The notes beneath the pieces were generated by a model that did no database searches, had not been told where the DNA came from, and worked only from the letters and a program-made list of their open reading frames with translations. The translations under genes were made by a program, and so were the position numbers. Positions 9,217 to 21,761 of a DNA stretch of 64,000 nucleotides are shown here, in pieces (position 1 is the first letter of the stretch; each line of letters opens with the position of its first letter). Where the stretch lies: the NCBI RefSeq assembly GCF_014642835.1, contig NZ_BMJA01000003.1:479252-543251 (forward strand). Direction: 5' to 3'. The DNA comes from Dyella nitratireducens. GTDB taxonomy: Bacteria; Pseudomonadota; Gammaproteobacteria; Xanthomonadales; Rhodanobacteraceae.

Positions 9217-9249
9217 AAAAAAGCCGCGCTGCAGAGGCGCGGCTTTTTT
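9217..9249. terminator. Bidirectional intrinsic terminator between infA and clpA
   Basis: A 9-bp GC-rich stem (AAGCCGCGC / GCGCGGCTT) is flanked by six A's on the left and six T's on the right, so it can terminate infA on the plus strand and clpA on the minus strand. Confidence 0.9.
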
Positions 9250-9269
9250 GTTGCCCTGAGCGATCTTGC

Positions 9270-11540
<2,271 letters not shown>

Positions 11541-11661
11541 CCGGACCTACTCCACTGCTAATGTTGGGCGGCTTCACCGCGATGGATGCAAGATGGGGGC
11601 CAAAAGGGCCTGATCAATATCTCAGCGCGCGAACCGCCTTGACAAAAATTTGAACAGTTCC

Positions 11662-11988
11662 TCAAACCTTTTCCATCGTGCATAACAGAGGATGCTGATT
11701 GGCACGTGAATACTCGTTCACCTGCGTGACCTTGGTTTCTGCCACTTCGCGGGTGAACACCCCGCACACGCCCTTACCGCGAGTGTGTACGTGCAACATG
11801 ATCTGTACAGCCTTCTCCTGGTCCATGCCAAAGAACATCCGAAGCACTTCGACCACGAAGTCCATCGGTGTGAAGTCATCGTTTAGCAGCAATACCTGAA
11901 ACAAAGGCGGGCGCGCCACCTCGGGTTTCGATACTTCGACGGTGAGCCCATGCCCACTGCCGTGTTCGTGTTCGGATTCGTTCGCCAT
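11662..11988 (-). CDS. clpS: ATP-dependent Clp protease adapter ClpS
   Basis: N-end-rule adapter that delivers proteins with destabilising N-termini to ClpAP. The core motif [17 protein letters not shown] is present and the domain runs to the C-terminus; the first ~25 residues are a flexible, acidic and His-containing tail. Length 108 aa is typical. The clpS-clpA order is conserved and suggests co-regulation, though the 121-bp gap may hold a second promoter. Confidence 0.96.
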   Translation of the reverse strand: MANESEHEHGSGHGLTVEVSKPEVARPPLFQVLLLNDDFTPMDFVVEVLRMFFGMDQEKAVQIMLHVHTRGKGVCGVFTREVAETKVTQVNEYSRANQHPLLCTMEKV

Positions 11989-12123
11989 GCTTGAAAAGTG
12001 GATTCGGGCCTGTTCGATTGAAGTATACGCCTTGGGATTATTTTGCTACCCCGCGAGTGCGCTTGAGGTAATGGCACAATAACGCTATTTCCAGTGCCCC
12101 TTTCCCAGTTTTTTGACCTGACG

Positions 12124-12615
12124 ATGACAACACCCGGCAACTCCAGCTATGACGTATGGCGTCCGCATGTGACCGTCGCCTGCGTTGTGACCGACCGTGA
12201 CCGCTATCTCATGGTTGAAGAGGAGGTCAACGGCTGTATTGCGTATAACCAGCCAGCGGGACATCTGGATGATTTCGAGAGCCTGCAGCAGGCCGCTGTG
12301 CGCGAAACGCGTGAAGAAACCGGCTGGACCGTGGCGTTGACACATTTGATCGGCGTACACCAGTGGCGCAGCAAGGAGCATGGCGACGTGATCGTGCGCT
12401 TCACCTTTGCGGCCAAACCGTTAACGCATGATCCCCAGCAACCGCTCGATACGGGCGTCCGCCGCGCGCTATGGCTGACGCGCGGGGAGATCGCCGCCCT
12501 GGGTGAGTGCCTGCGCAGCCCCATGGTGCTGATGAGCATCGATGACTGGCTGGCCGGGCAACGGCTGCCATTGTCGATCGTGACCAGCCTGATGCCAGGC
12601 AGTGCCGTGCCATGA
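12124..12615 (+). CDS. nudJ: NUDIX hydrolase, phosphatase NudJ type
   Basis: Predicted nucleotide/HMP-PP pyrophosphohydrolase. The full Nudix box (G-x5-E-x7-R-E-x2-E-E-x-G) runs from [10 protein letters not shown] to RETREETGW, and the start [12 protein letters not shown] matches E. coli NudJ. ATG 12124 is chosen over GTG 12094. The stop overlaps the mnmA start by 4 nt (ATGA), giving a nudJ-mnmA-hflD run as seen in other gammaproteobacteria. Confidence 0.9.
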   Translation: MTTPGNSSYDVWRPHVTVACVVTDRDRYLMVEEEVNGCIAYNQPAGHLDDFESLQQAAVRETREETGWTVALTHLIGVHQWRSKEHGDVIVRFTFAAKPLTHDPQQPLDTGVRRALWLTRGEIAALGECLRSPMVLMSIDDWLAGQRLPLSIVTSLMPGSAVP

Positions 12616-13739
12616 AAGTGATGCTTGGCATTTCCGGCGGCGTCGATTCCTCGGTCGCCGCACTACTACTACAACAGGCTGGCTACGCGGTGGAAGGCCT
12701 GTTCATGCAGAACTGGGAGGAAGACGACCGCAACGGTCCCTGCACCGCTGACGCGGATCGCAAGGACGCTGTGGCCGTCTGTGGCCGGCTGGGCATCCCC
12801 TTCCACGCCCGCAATTTCGCCGCCGAATACTGGGATGGGGTGTTTGAGCATTTCCTGGCCGAATACCGCGCTGGGCGCACGCCCAACCCGGATGTGCTTT
12901 GCAACCGCGAAATCAAGTTCAAGACCTTCCTGGACGAGGCACGCGCGCTCGGTGCGAAAAAAATTGCGACCGGCCATTACGCGCGAGTGGACTGCCTGGA
13001 CGGCCGTTACCGCCTGCTGCGCGCGGTGGATACCGGCAAGGACCAAACCTACTTTCTGCACGCCCTCGGACAAGACCAATTAGCCGCCACCTTGTTTCCG
13101 GTGGGTGAGATTGAAAAATCACAGGTACGCGACATGGCGCGCGCCGCAAGCCTGCCCACCCACGCCAAGAAGGACTCCACCGGCATCTGCTTTATTGGAG
13201 AGCGCGATTTCCGTCAGTTTCTGACGCAATACATCCCTGCCCGTCCCGGTGAGATGCGCAGCCCGGACGGCCGCCTGATCGGGGAGCACCAGGGCGTGAT
13301 GTACTACACCCTGGGCCAACGCAATGGTCTTGGCATCGGTGGCCGTCAAAATGCCGGCGGCGAGCCCTGGTACGTGGTGGGCAAGGACGTCGCCCGAAAT
13401 GTGCTCTACGTGGCCCAAGGCGGCGAGAACGAATGGCTTCAGTCCCGCCGGCTTACCGCCGAAACACCTACCTGGGTGGCTGGCGCGCCGCCAGCCCAGG
13501 AATTCCGTTGCACGGCCAAGACCCGTTACCGACAGCACGATCAGGCCTGCGTGGTGTCAGTACACAATGAGCGGCTGGAAGTGCGGTTCGACGACCCGCA
13601 ACGTGCCGTCACGCCTGGCCAGTCAGTGGTGTTCTATGCCGACGAGGAATGCCTGGGCGGAGCGGTGATCGCCGCCACCGATGCCGCTTATGGCGGACTT
13701 GTTCATGAAACTGCAGAGGGAATACCGCAGCGTGTTTGA
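12612..13739 (+). CDS. mnmA: tRNA-specific 2-thiouridylase
   Basis: Adds sulfur at U34 of tRNA-Lys, -Glu and -Gln anticodons, using ATP and a persulfide relay. The PP-loop GISGGVDSS is at residues 6-14, the nucleophile Cys97 in DVLCNRE and the persulfide Cys193 in [11 protein letters not shown]. Length 375 aa is normal. Translation is coupled to nudJ upstream (4-nt overlap) and overlaps hflD downstream. Confidence 0.97.
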   Translation: MKVMLGISGGVDSSVAALLLQQAGYAVEGLFMQNWEEDDRNGPCTADADRKDAVAVCGRLGIPFHARNFAAEYWDGVFEHFLAEYRAGRTPNPDVLCNREIKFKTFLDEARALGAKKIATGHYARVDCLDGRYRLLRAVDTGKDQTYFLHALGQDQLAATLFPVGEIEKSQVRDMARAASLPTHAKKDSTGICFIGERDFRQFLTQYIPARPGEMRSPDGRLIGEHQGVMYYTLGQRNGLGIGGRQNAGGEPWYVVGKDVARNVLYVAQGGENEWLQSRRLTAETPTWVAGAPPAQEFRCTAKTRYRQHDQACVVSVHNERLEVRFDDPQRAVTPGQSVVFYADEECLGGAVIAATDAAYGGLVHETAEGIPQRV

Positions 13740-14364
13740 AGCTTTCGCCATCAACGAGGAACGTGTACTGGCCCTGGCCGGACTGTTCCAGGCCTCCGCC
13801 CTGGCACATCAGCTGGCCAACGAGGGACGCTGCGACGACCTGGCGCTCGACGCCAGCCTGGCCAGCGTGTTTCGCATTGATGCGCCGTCGGTGGTCGGTG
13901 TGTATGGCAATGTCTCGGGCATACGCCTGGGGCTTCGCACGTTGATAGGCCAACTGGACGAAAACAGCCGCGACATGGCGATCACGCGCATGGTGGTCAC
14001 CATCATGCGCCTCGAGCGCAGCCTCGCGCATCACAAGGATCTGCTCGATGATCTGCAGCAGGGCATTGTCTCCACCAAGCGGCAGGTGGACCATTTCGGA
14101 TTGAATTCACCGCAGGTATTCAGCCGCCTCGCCGAGTTGTACGCCGGCACGCTATCCACGCTCAGGCCGCGTGTGATGGTGACCGGCAATCCGCAATGGC
14201 TGCAGCAGCCTGCGCTGGTGGAACGCGTGCGTGCAAGCTTGCTGGCGGCGGTGCGCTCCGCGGTGCTGTGGCGGCAGATTGGTGGACGGCAGTGGCAGAT
14301 GCTGTTGCATCGGCGGCAATGCACGATGCTTGCGCGTGGTTTATTGACTGGCACAACCCTGTAG
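13732..14364 (+). CDS. hflD: HflD-like protein
   Basis: Homologue of the E. coli membrane-associated HflD, known for modulating lambda CII; its general cell role is unclear. The pattern [20 protein letters not shown] aligns with the family N-terminus, and the C-terminal [12 protein letters not shown] is conserved. I use GTG 13732 (210 aa, 8-nt overlap with mnmA) because it best matches the family start; ATG 13705 and ATG 13681 are alternatives. The TAG stop lies inside a REP-type repeat (14361-14434). Confidence 0.82.
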   Translation: MFEAFAINEERVLALAGLFQASALAHQLANEGRCDDLALDASLASVFRIDAPSVVGVYGNVSGIRLGLRTLIGQLDENSRDMAITRMVVTIMRLERSLAHHKDLLDDLQQGIVSTKRQVDHFGLNSPQVFSRLAELYAGTLSTLRPRVMVTGNPQWLQQPALVERVRASLLAAVRSAVLWRQIGGRQWQMLLHRRQCTMLARGLLTGTTL

Positions 14365-14434
14365 GTTGGGGTGCAAACCCCAACATAGCGGCGTATATGC
14401 ACATAGCCATGTTGGGGTTTGCACCCCAACCTAC
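14361..14434. repeat. GTAG-type paired REP element, family A (copy A2)
   Basis: Perfectly bounded GTAGGTTGGGG...CCCCAACCTAC element between two convergent genes. Its left GTAG supplies the TAG stop of hflD (14362-14364) and its right CTAC supplies, on the minus strand, the TAG stop of the LysR gene (14431-14433). The paired hairpins could also serve as a bidirectional transcription stop. Confidence 0.9.
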
Positions 14435-15330
14435 GCCGCGTCGATTAAGCGCAAGCCAGGCCGCTGCTTCGCGAGCTTGCGCAATAACGCCGCAAAAGCT
14501 TGCAGATCGCCATGCCACGGTGACGCTTCGCGCCAAAACAGCGCAATCTCTCGCCCAGGCGCTTCTCCCTTGATTTTCGCCAGCGCAATATCCGGCATCG
14601 AAGCCAAGCGGTCATGCGCCAGCGCAGGTACCAGCGCATGCCCGCCGCGTAGGGTCACCAGTGCGGCCAAGCTTTCCAGGCTCACATCCTGCACATAGCC
14701 TTCGCCGTCGGCGTGGCTTTCCGCCATCAGGATTGCCTGGCTGGCATCCAATTGCTCCATCGAAACCGTGCGTTTGCCGGCTAGCGGATGGTCCGCACGC
14801 AGCAGCACTTCCCAGGGCTCAAAAAATAGCGGACACATCACGATGCCGCTCAATGATGATGCCGGTGGCGCCAGCACCGCATCGAGTTCACCTTCGTGCA
14901 ACCGGCGCAGCAAGCCGCGCGGCTTGCCTTCCGACAGGCTCAATCGCGCACCCGGAAAGTGCTGCGGAAACGGTTCAATCAAATGTGGCAGCAAATACGG
15001 TCCCAACGTAGCCAATACGCCCAGGCGCAACTCACCACCAAATGCAGTTTCGCCGGCTCGCGCAGCTTGCTGCAAATGCTCGGCGGCGAGCAGCACTGCA
15101 TCGATTTGCTCCAATAGGCGCTGCCCACCGGCTGTTGGCACCACCCGTCGCCCACCTCGCTCGAACAACGGCGCACCAAGTGCCTGCTCCACTTTCTGCA
15201 CTTGATGCGATAGCCCGGAAGGACTGATATGCATCGCCCGCGCGGCGCTATTGAAGCTGCCATGGCGATGCACGGCCTGTACCAGGATCAGGTCGCGCAA
15301 TGACACGGCAGATAGGTGGCTGGAAATCAT
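14431..15330 (-). CDS. LysR-family transcriptional regulator
   Basis: DNA-binding regulator. The N-terminal winged helix-turn-helix is clear (FNSAARAMHISPSGLSHQVQKVEQALGAPLFER, with its recognition helix near residues 32-52), followed by a periplasmic-binding-protein-like effector domain from about 90. Length 299 aa is standard. It is downstream of acnB on the same strand, with a hairpin between, so it need not be co-transcribed. There is no divergent target gene, so the regulon and inducer are unknown. Confidence 0.88.
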   Translation of the reverse strand: MISSHLSAVSLRDLILVQAVHRHGSFNSAARAMHISPSGLSHQVQKVEQALGAPLFERGGRRVVPTAGGQRLLEQIDAVLLAAEHLQQAARAGETAFGGELRLGVLATLGPYLLPHLIEPFPQHFPGARLSLSEGKPRGLLRRLHEGELDAVLAPPASSLSGIVMCPLFFEPWEVLLRADHPLAGKRTVSMEQLDASQAILMAESHADGEGYVQDVSLESLAALVTLRGGHALVPALAHDRLASMPDIALAKIKGEAPGREIALFWREASPWHGDLQAFAALLRKLAKQRPGLRLIDAA

Positions 15331-15369
15331 CCCTTCGCCTCAAGTGCATTTGCGCAAAGCATAAACGAC

Positions 15370-15394
15370 GAAGCCCGGCACTTGGCCGGGCTTC
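15370..15394 (-). terminator. Hairpin between acnB and the LysR gene
   Basis: A perfect 10-bp stem GAAGCCCGGC / GCCGGGCTTC with a 5-nt loop follows the acnB stop. There is no long U-tract on either strand, so it may act as an mRNA-stabilising 3' end or a weak terminator. Confidence 0.45.
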
Positions 15395-15433
15395 TTGTCA
15401 TCCACTCGCTATGGGAGTGGCTCCTGAGCACGC

Positions 15434-18025
15434 TCAGGCTTCGACGGTATCCGCCACTTCCTTGAAATCAGCGATCTGATCGAAGTTCATGTAGCGATAG
15501 ATCTTGTCACCATTCGCGTTGATCACGCCGATGTCAGCCAAGTACTCCTCGCGGGTTGGAATGCGGCCCAGGCGCGAGCAGATCGCGGCAAGCTCGGCCG
15601 AACCCAGGTACACGTTGGTGTTCTTGCCAAGGCGATTCGGGAAGTTACGCGTGGAGGTGGAGAACACCGTGGCACCTTCGCGCGCCTGCGCCTGGTTGCC
15701 CATGCACAGCGAGCAGCCCGGCATTTCCATGCGCGCACCAGCCGTGCCAAGCACACCGTAATGGCCTTCTTCGGTGAGCTGCTTCTGGTCCATCTTGGTC
15801 GGCGGTGCTACCCACAGGCGCGTGGGGATATCGCGCTTGCCTTCCAGCAGCTTCGAGGCTGCGCGGAAGTGGCCGATGTTGGTCATGCACGAACCGATGA
15901 ACACCTCGTCGATCTTCGCACCCGCCACGTCGGACAGCGTCTTGACGTCATCCGGATCGTTCGGACACGCGACGATGGGCTCATGGATTTCGTTGAGGTC
16001 GATCTCGATCACCGCGGCGTATTCGGCGTCCTTGTCGCCATCGAGCAACTGCGGGTTGGCCAGCCACGCCTCCATCGCCTTGATCCGGCGTTGCAGGCTG
16101 CGGACATCCTGATAGCCCTGGGCGATCATGTACTTCAACAGCGTGATGTTGCTGTTCAAGTATTCGATGATCGGTTCCTTGTTGAGCTTCACCGTGCAGC
16201 CGGCAGCGGAACGCTCGGCGGATGCATCCGACAGCTCGAATGCCTGCTCCACTTTCAGATTCGGCAGGCCTTCGATTTCCAGAATGCGGCCGGAGAAGAT
16301 GTTCTTCTTGCCCTGCTTGGCAACCGTGAGCAAACCCTGCTTGATACCGTAAAGCGGAATCGCATTGACCAGGTCACGCAGGGTCACGCCCGGCTGCAGT
16401 TCGCCCTTGAAGCGCACCAGCACGGACTCCGGCATATCCAGCGGCATCACGCCCGTTGCGGCGGCGAACGCGACCAGGCCAGAACCGGCCGGGAACGAGA
16501 TACCGATCGGGAAACGCGTGTGGCTGTCGCCACCGGTACCGACCGTATCGGGCAGCAGCATGCGATTGAGCCAGGAATGGATCACGCCGTCGCCCGGACG
16601 CAGGCTGATGCCGCCGCGCGTGGAGATGAAAGCCGGCAGTTCGTGGTGCGTCTTCACATCCACGGGCTTTGGATAGGCAGCGGTGTGGCAGAAAGACTGC
16701 ATCACCAGATCGGCGGAGAAGCCCAGGCAAGCCAGATCCTTCAACTCGTCACGGGTCATCGGGCCGGTGGTGTCCTGCGAACCCACCGAGGTCATCTTCG
16801 GCTCGCAGTAGGTACCCGGGCGCACGCCCTTGCCTTCCGGCAGACCGCAGGCACGGCCGACCATCTTCTGCGCCAGCGTGTAGCCCTTGCCGGTATCGGC
16901 CGGGTTCTGCGGCAGGCGGAACAGGTTGGACGGCGACAGGCCCAGCGCTTCACGGGCCTTGGCAGTCAGGCCACGGCCGATGATCAGCGGAATACGGCCA
17001 CCGGCGCGCACTTCGTCGAACAGCACGTCGGACTTCACCTGGAACTCGGCAATCACCTGCCCGTTCTTCAGCGCCTTGCCGTCGTACGGACGTAGCTCGA
17101 TCACGTCGCCCATATCCATGTTGGAGACGTCCAGCTCGATCGGCAACGCACCGGCATCTTCCATCGTGTTGTAGAAGATTGGCGCGATCTTGCTGCCCAG
17201 GCACACGCCGCCGAAGCGCTTGTTCGGAATGAAGGGGATGTCCTCGCCCGTCCACCACAGCACGGAGTTGGTGGCGGACTTGCGGCTGGAACCGGTGCCG
17301 ACCACGTCACCGACGTAGGCAACCAGGTGCCCCTCCTGCTTGAGGTCTTGAACGAGCTGGATCGGACCGCGCTTGCCGTCTTCTTCCGGCTGGAACGGCG
17401 CGCCATCGCGCTTGTTCTTCAGCATGGCCAGCGCATGCAGCGGGATGTCCGGACGCGTGGTGGCATCGGGCGCGGGTGACAGATCATCGGTATTGGTTTC
17501 ACCCGGCACCTTGAACACGGTGATGGTGAGGCTCTCCGGCACGGCTGGGCGGCTGGTGAACCACTCCGCATCGGCCCAGCTTTGCAGCACGGACTTTGCA
17601 TTGGCGTTGCCCTTGTCGGCCTTCTCTTTGACGTCGTGGAAGGCGTCGAACATCAGCAGCGTCTTCTTCAGCGCATCGGCGGCGATGCCACCGACTTGCG
17701 CATCATCCAACAGCTCGATCAGCGGATGGATGTTGTAGCCGCCAAGCATGGTGCCAAGGAGTTCCGTTGCCTTCTCGCGGCTGATCAGCGGGCACTTCTC
17801 GGTGCCGAACGCCACGGCGGCAAGGTAGGAGGCCTTGACCTTGGCCGCATCGTCCACGCCAGCCGGCACGCGGTTGGTAATCAGATCGACCAGGAAGGCT
17901 TCTTCGCCCGCGGGTGGGTTCTTCAGCAGTTCGATCAGGTCGGCGGTCTGCTGGGCCGACAGCGGCAGCGCGGGAATGCCCAGCGCGGCGCGCTCGGCAA
18001 CATGTTGGCGATAGGCGTTGAGCAT
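15434..18025 (-). CDS. acnB: Bifunctional aconitate hydratase 2 / 2-methylisocitrate dehydratase
   Basis: Main TCA-cycle aconitase of gammaproteobacteria; interconverts citrate and isocitrate with a 4Fe-4S cluster. The AcnB-type order is seen: N-terminal HEAT-like domain ([13 protein letters not shown] onward), the swivel domain moved forward, then the catalytic domains. Cluster cysteines are in [10 protein letters not shown] (near 712) and CSLCMGN (near 769 and 772). Length 863 aa matches E. coli (865). An AAGGA lies upstream of ATG 18025. It is divergent from acnA across a 299-bp intergenic region. Confidence 0.97.
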   Translation of the reverse strand: MLNAYRQHVAERAALGIPALPLSAQQTADLIELLKNPPAGEEAFLVDLITNRVPAGVDDAAKVKASYLAAVAFGTEKCPLISREKATELLGTMLGGYNIHPLIELLDDAQVGGIAADALKKTLLMFDAFHDVKEKADKGNANAKSVLQSWADAEWFTSRPAVPESLTITVFKVPGETNTDDLSPAPDATTRPDIPLHALAMLKNKRDGAPFQPEEDGKRGPIQLVQDLKQEGHLVAYVGDVVGTGSSRKSATNSVLWWTGEDIPFIPNKRFGGVCLGSKIAPIFYNTMEDAGALPIELDVSNMDMGDVIELRPYDGKALKNGQVIAEFQVKSDVLFDEVRAGGRIPLIIGRGLTAKAREALGLSPSNLFRLPQNPADTGKGYTLAQKMVGRACGLPEGKGVRPGTYCEPKMTSVGSQDTTGPMTRDELKDLACLGFSADLVMQSFCHTAAYPKPVDVKTHHELPAFISTRGGISLRPGDGVIHSWLNRMLLPDTVGTGGDSHTRFPIGISFPAGSGLVAFAAATGVMPLDMPESVLVRFKGELQPGVTLRDLVNAIPLYGIKQGLLTVAKQGKKNIFSGRILEIEGLPNLKVEQAFELSDASAERSAAGCTVKLNKEPIIEYLNSNITLLKYMIAQGYQDVRSLQRRIKAMEAWLANPQLLDGDKDAEYAAVIEIDLNEIHEPIVACPNDPDDVKTLSDVAGAKIDEVFIGSCMTNIGHFRAASKLLEGKRDIPTRLWVAPPTKMDQKQLTEEGHYGVLGTAGARMEMPGCSLCMGNQAQAREGATVFSTSTRNFPNRLGKNTNVYLGSAELAAICSRLGRIPTREEYLADIGVINANGDKIYRYMNFDQIADFKEVADTVEA

Positions 18026-18324
18026 GCGAACGGATCCTTGGGGATGGCGAGTTGCCGTGAGCGGCTCTCACCCAAAAGGGGGAGCTGCGAAGCCGCCTAT
18101 TTTGCCAGTCGCCCCGGAACCGCAGCAACGACAAGCTGTTTCCGCCTGCGTTCGAAATCTTGCAATCCCCGTGCAACTTGCGCGGTGGGGAAATTGGCTC
18201 AAACTTCAGGGCATCCCCAAGCCGGAACGCGATCGCCTTGCAATTCCCCTAACGTCCGTGGCTTTAGCATTCCTGCCTTACGCCGCGTACGTCTTCAAGT
18301 CTTCAAGCAACAGGAGCTATCCCC
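18026..18324. other. Divergent promoter region of acnB and acnA
   Basis: This 299-bp gap between the two aconitase start codons must hold both promoters. No confident -35/-10 pair, operator palindrome or hairpin could be picked out by eye. The acnA ribosome site AGGAG lies at its right end, 8 bases before ATG 18325. Confidence 0.5.
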
Positions 18325-21075
18325 ATGCTGGACTCATTCGCCACCCGCGATACCCTCAAGGTCAACGGCAGCACGTACCAGATCGCCAGCCTCGCCAAGC
18401 TCGGCCAGCGTTTCGATCTGAAGCATCTGCCTTATTCGATGAAGATCCTGCTGGAAAACCTGTTGCGCCATGAGGACGGCGTCAACGTCACCAAGAAAGA
18501 AATCGAAGCCGTCGCCAAGTGGGATCCCAAGGCCGAACCGGATACGGAAATCGCGTTCATGCCTGCGCGCGTCGTGCTGCAGGACTTTACCGGCGTCCCC
18601 TGCGTGGTGGACCTGGCCGCGATGCGCGATGCGGTGGTGAAGCTGGGTGGCGATGCCAACCAGATCAATCCGCTCGCCCCGGCCGAACTGGTGATCGACC
18701 ACTCCGTGCAGGTCGACGTGTTCGGTACACCTTCCGCCGTGGAAAAGAACGTCGAGATTGAATTCGAGCGCAATCACGAACGCTACTCGTTTCTGCGCTG
18801 GGGACAGAAAGCCTTCAACAATTTCAAAGTGGTCCCGCCGCGCACGGGCATCGTCCACCAGGTGAATTTGGAACACCTTGCGCGCGTGGTGTTCACCGGC
18901 AAGAAGGACGGCGCGGATTGGGCCTACCCCGATACCGTGTTCGGCACGGACTCACACACCACCATGGTCAACGGCCTTGGCGTGCTGGGCTGGGGCGTAG
19001 GTGGTATCGAAGCGGAAGCGGCGATGCTTGGGCAGCCATCATCGATGCTGATTCCGCAAGTGGTGGGCTTCAAGCTCAGTGGCAAGCTGCCCGAAGGCGT
19101 GACGGCCACCGACCTGGTGCTGACCGTCACGCAGATGCTGCGCAAGCTCGGCGTGGTAGGCAAGTTCGTAGAATTCTTTGGCGACGGCTTGAAGCATTTG
19201 CCGTTGGCCGATCGCGCCACCATCGGCAACATGGCGCCGGAATACGGTGCGACGTGCGGCATTTTTCCCATCGATCAGGAAGCGCTGAACTATCTGCATC
19301 TGTCAGGGCGTAGCGACGACCAGATCGCCTTGGTCAAAGCCTACGCACAGGCGCAAGGCCTGTGGCACGACGAAAACACGCCGCATGCGCAATTCTCGGT
19401 CACGTTGGAACTCAATCTCGCCGACGTGAAACCATCGCTGGCCGGTCCCAAGCGCCCGCAGGATCGCGTGCTGCTCGAAGACGTCAAGAGGAGCTATCAC
19501 GACAACCTTGCCGCACTTACCGCAAATCGCAAGAACGGTGGCGAAGCACGCGCGGAGTCGCGCCTTGCCGGCGAAGGCGGTGGCACTGCGGTGGGTCATG
19601 ACGCCAGCGCGTTGGCGCAAGGTCCGCACGTCTCCATGAACGGCCACAACTTTCAATTGCAGGATGGCGCGGTGGTGATTGCAGCGATCACATCGTGCAC
19701 TAACACATCCAACCCGGCCGTGATGCTCGGTGCAGGTTTGCTCGCCAAGAAAGCTGCCGAGAAAGGATTGAAGGCCAAGCCTTGGGTGAAGACTTCACTT
19801 GCTCCAGGCTCACTAGTCGTCACCGACTACTTGGAAAAAACCGGCCTGTTGAAGGAGCTGGAAAAAGTCGGCTTCTATCTGGTCGGCTACGGGTGCACGA
19901 CCTGCATTGGCAACTCCGGCCCGCTGCCGCAGGAAATCAGCAAGGGCATCGGCGAAGGTGATCTTGCCGTGGCGTCCGTGCTGTCCGGCAATCGCAACTT
20001 CGAAGGCCGCGTGCATCCGGAAGTGAAGATGAATTACCTGGCATCGCCGCCACTGGTAGTGGCTTATGCGCTGGCCGGCTCGCTGGACGTCAATCTCGCC
20101 ACCGATTCGCTTGGCACGGGCAGCGACGGCAAGCCGGTGTACTTGAAGGACGTCTGGCCGAGCAACAAGGAGATCTCCGACGTGATCGCCGGTGCAGTAA
20201 GCCCGGAAATGTTCAAGAAGAACTATGCCGACGTGTTCAAGGGCGACAGTCGCTGGAACGCCATCCCCTCGCCGGAAGGCGCGGTGTACAAGTGGGCCGA
20301 CTCCACCTACATCAAGAACCCGCCTTACTTCGAAGGCATGACGATGGAGACAGGCAAGCTCGAAGACATCCACGGCGCACGCGTGCTGGGCTTGTTCGGC
20401 GATTCGATCACCACCGACCACATCTCGCCCGCAGGTTCGATCAAGAAGGACAGCCCGGCCGGACGCTTTCTGATGTCCAAAGGCGTGGAGCCGAAAGACT
20501 TCAACTCCTACGGCTCGCGCCGCGGCAACGACGACGTGATGGTGCGCGGCACTTTCGCCAATATCCGCATCAAGAACCTGATGCTGGATGGTGTGGAAGG
20601 CGGTTACACGTTGTACGTGCCAAACGGCGAACAGTTGTCCATCTACGATGCGGCGATGAAGTACAAGGCCGACAAGACGCCGCTGATCGTGATCGCCGGC
20701 AAGGAATATGGCACCGGTTCCTCACGCGACTGGGCGGCCAAAGGCACGCTGCTACTTGGCGTGAAAGCCGTGATCGCGGAAAGCTTCGAGCGCATCCATC
20801 GCTCCAACCTGGTCGGCATGGGTGTGTTGCCGCTGCAATTCAAAGAGGGCGAAAACGCGAAATCGCTCGGTTTGACCGGTAAGGAAACGTTCGAGATCAC
20901 CGGCCTCACGGATGGCGAGGCGAAAGAGGCCAAGGTCGTGGTCAAAGGTGACAAGGGCGAGAAGACCTTTACCGTGAAGGTGCTGCTATTGACGCCGAAG
21001 GAGCGGGAATTCTTCCGGCATGGCGGCATTCTGCAGTACGTGTTGCGGCAGTTGGCCAGCAAGAAGGCTGCCTGA
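18325..21075 (+). CDS. acnA: Aconitate hydratase A
   Basis: Stress-resistant, IRP-like aconitase. Cluster cysteines are in [11 protein letters not shown] (near 455) and [12 protein letters not shown] (near 521 and 524); the C-terminal swivel domain has [12 protein letters not shown]. At 916 aa it is about 25 residues longer than E. coli AcnA. The excess is partly a Gly/Ala-rich, probably disordered insertion near residues 395-425 just before the first cluster motif. An AGGAG lies 8 nt before ATG 18325. Acts in the TCA cycle alongside AcnB; apo-AcnA may bind mRNA as in relatives. Confidence 0.97.
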   Translation: MLDSFATRDTLKVNGSTYQIASLAKLGQRFDLKHLPYSMKILLENLLRHEDGVNVTKKEIEAVAKWDPKAEPDTEIAFMPARVVLQDFTGVPCVVDLAAMRDAVVKLGGDANQINPLAPAELVIDHSVQVDVFGTPSAVEKNVEIEFERNHERYSFLRWGQKAFNNFKVVPPRTGIVHQVNLEHLARVVFTGKKDGADWAYPDTVFGTDSHTTMVNGLGVLGWGVGGIEAEAAMLGQPSSMLIPQVVGFKLSGKLPEGVTATDLVLTVTQMLRKLGVVGKFVEFFGDGLKHLPLADRATIGNMAPEYGATCGIFPIDQEALNYLHLSGRSDDQIALVKAYAQAQGLWHDENTPHAQFSVTLELNLADVKPSLAGPKRPQDRVLLEDVKRSYHDNLAALTANRKNGGEARAESRLAGEGGGTAVGHDASALAQGPHVSMNGHNFQLQDGAVVIAAITSCTNTSNPAVMLGAGLLAKKAAEKGLKAKPWVKTSLAPGSLVVTDYLEKTGLLKELEKVGFYLVGYGCTTCIGNSGPLPQEISKGIGEGDLAVASVLSGNRNFEGRVHPEVKMNYLASPPLVVAYALAGSLDVNLATDSLGTGSDGKPVYLKDVWPSNKEISDVIAGAVSPEMFKKNYADVFKGDSRWNAIPSPEGAVYKWADSTYIKNPPYFEGMTMETGKLEDIHGARVLGLFGDSITTDHISPAGSIKKDSPAGRFLMSKGVEPKDFNSYGSRRGNDDVMVRGTFANIRIKNLMLDGVEGGYTLYVPNGEQLSIYDAAMKYKADKTPLIVIAGKEYGTGSSRDWAAKGTLLLGVKAVIAESFERIHRSNLVGMGVLPLQFKEGENAKSLGLTGKETFEITGLTDGEAKEAKVVVKGDKGEKTFTVKVLLLTPKEREFFRHGGILQYVLRQLASKKAA

Positions 21076-21079
21076 CCCT

Positions 21080-21152
21080 TAGGTTGGGGTGTAAACCCCA
21101 ACATTGCCATGTCGATCAGAATGGTGATGTTGGGGTTCGCACCCCAACCTAC
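21080..21152. repeat. GTAG-type paired REP element, family A (copy A3)
   Basis: TAGGTTGGGG...CCCCAACCTAC inverted pair starting five bases after the acnA stop, between acnA and a convergent lipoprotein gene. The left foot reads TTAGG, so one position of the GTAG tetranucleotide has changed. Confidence 0.88.
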
Positions 21153-21177
21153 GTGCGATTCTTGGCAAGGAGAGGAA

Positions 21178-21612
21178 TTAGAGTTGCTGCGTCCACGTCG
21201 CGCTATAACACCGCCAGTCATGCCCTTCCCTGCGCCACGCGGTTTCCACCTTGTACACACCCAGTTGCGACGGAAACAATTTGCCGCCACTGGTCAGCGT
21301 GACGGTGAAGCTCGCTACATATCGCTCACCGCGCGGCTGGACATCCACCGGTCCCAGTACGGCATGCAGTGTCTCACCACGAAATTTCGCGGCGCGCAGC
21401 AAATTGCCGATATCCTGGCGTGTCGTCGTGCCTCTGTTGCCGTCGAAATCATCGGTCAGCGGTTCGACCACTGCCGAAGCGTCAACCTGTTGGGTGGCCT
21501 TGGCCACTTGGTCAATGGCCTGCCGAATCAGCACCTCATCCGGCGCACGATGGCATCCGGTTGCGGTCAGTATCAACAGGGCTATAAACGAAAGTCGGTA
21601 CAGATATTTCAT
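21178..21612 (-). CDS. Putative lipoprotein
   Basis: A 144-aa protein with a short basic start, a hydrophobic core and a lipobox (LTATGC), so it is predicted to be lipidated and membrane-anchored. The mature part has the feel of an NTF2-like fold (VDASAVVEPLTDDFDG; regular alternating strands ending in WRCYSATW), but this is not certain. It is convergent with acnA. No function is assigned. Confidence 0.7.
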   Translation of the reverse strand: MKYLYRLSFIALLILTATGCHRAPDEVLIRQAIDQVAKATQQVDASAVVEPLTDDFDGNRGTTTRQDIGNLLRAAKFRGETLHAVLGPVDVQPRGERYVASFTVTLTSGGKLFPSQLGVYKVETAWRREGHDWRCYSATWTQQL

Positions 21613-21761
21613 GGTCGGCATCCGGCAGCTTTCCCAAAAAGACCTCGTTGCGACGCGGCTTGCCGCTATACGCTAGCGTATGCTCCAATGCCTCGCCGTC
21701 ATGATGCCTGATGCGCACACCCGTCACTATTGGCATTAATTCAGGGAACTTGGGATCGAAC

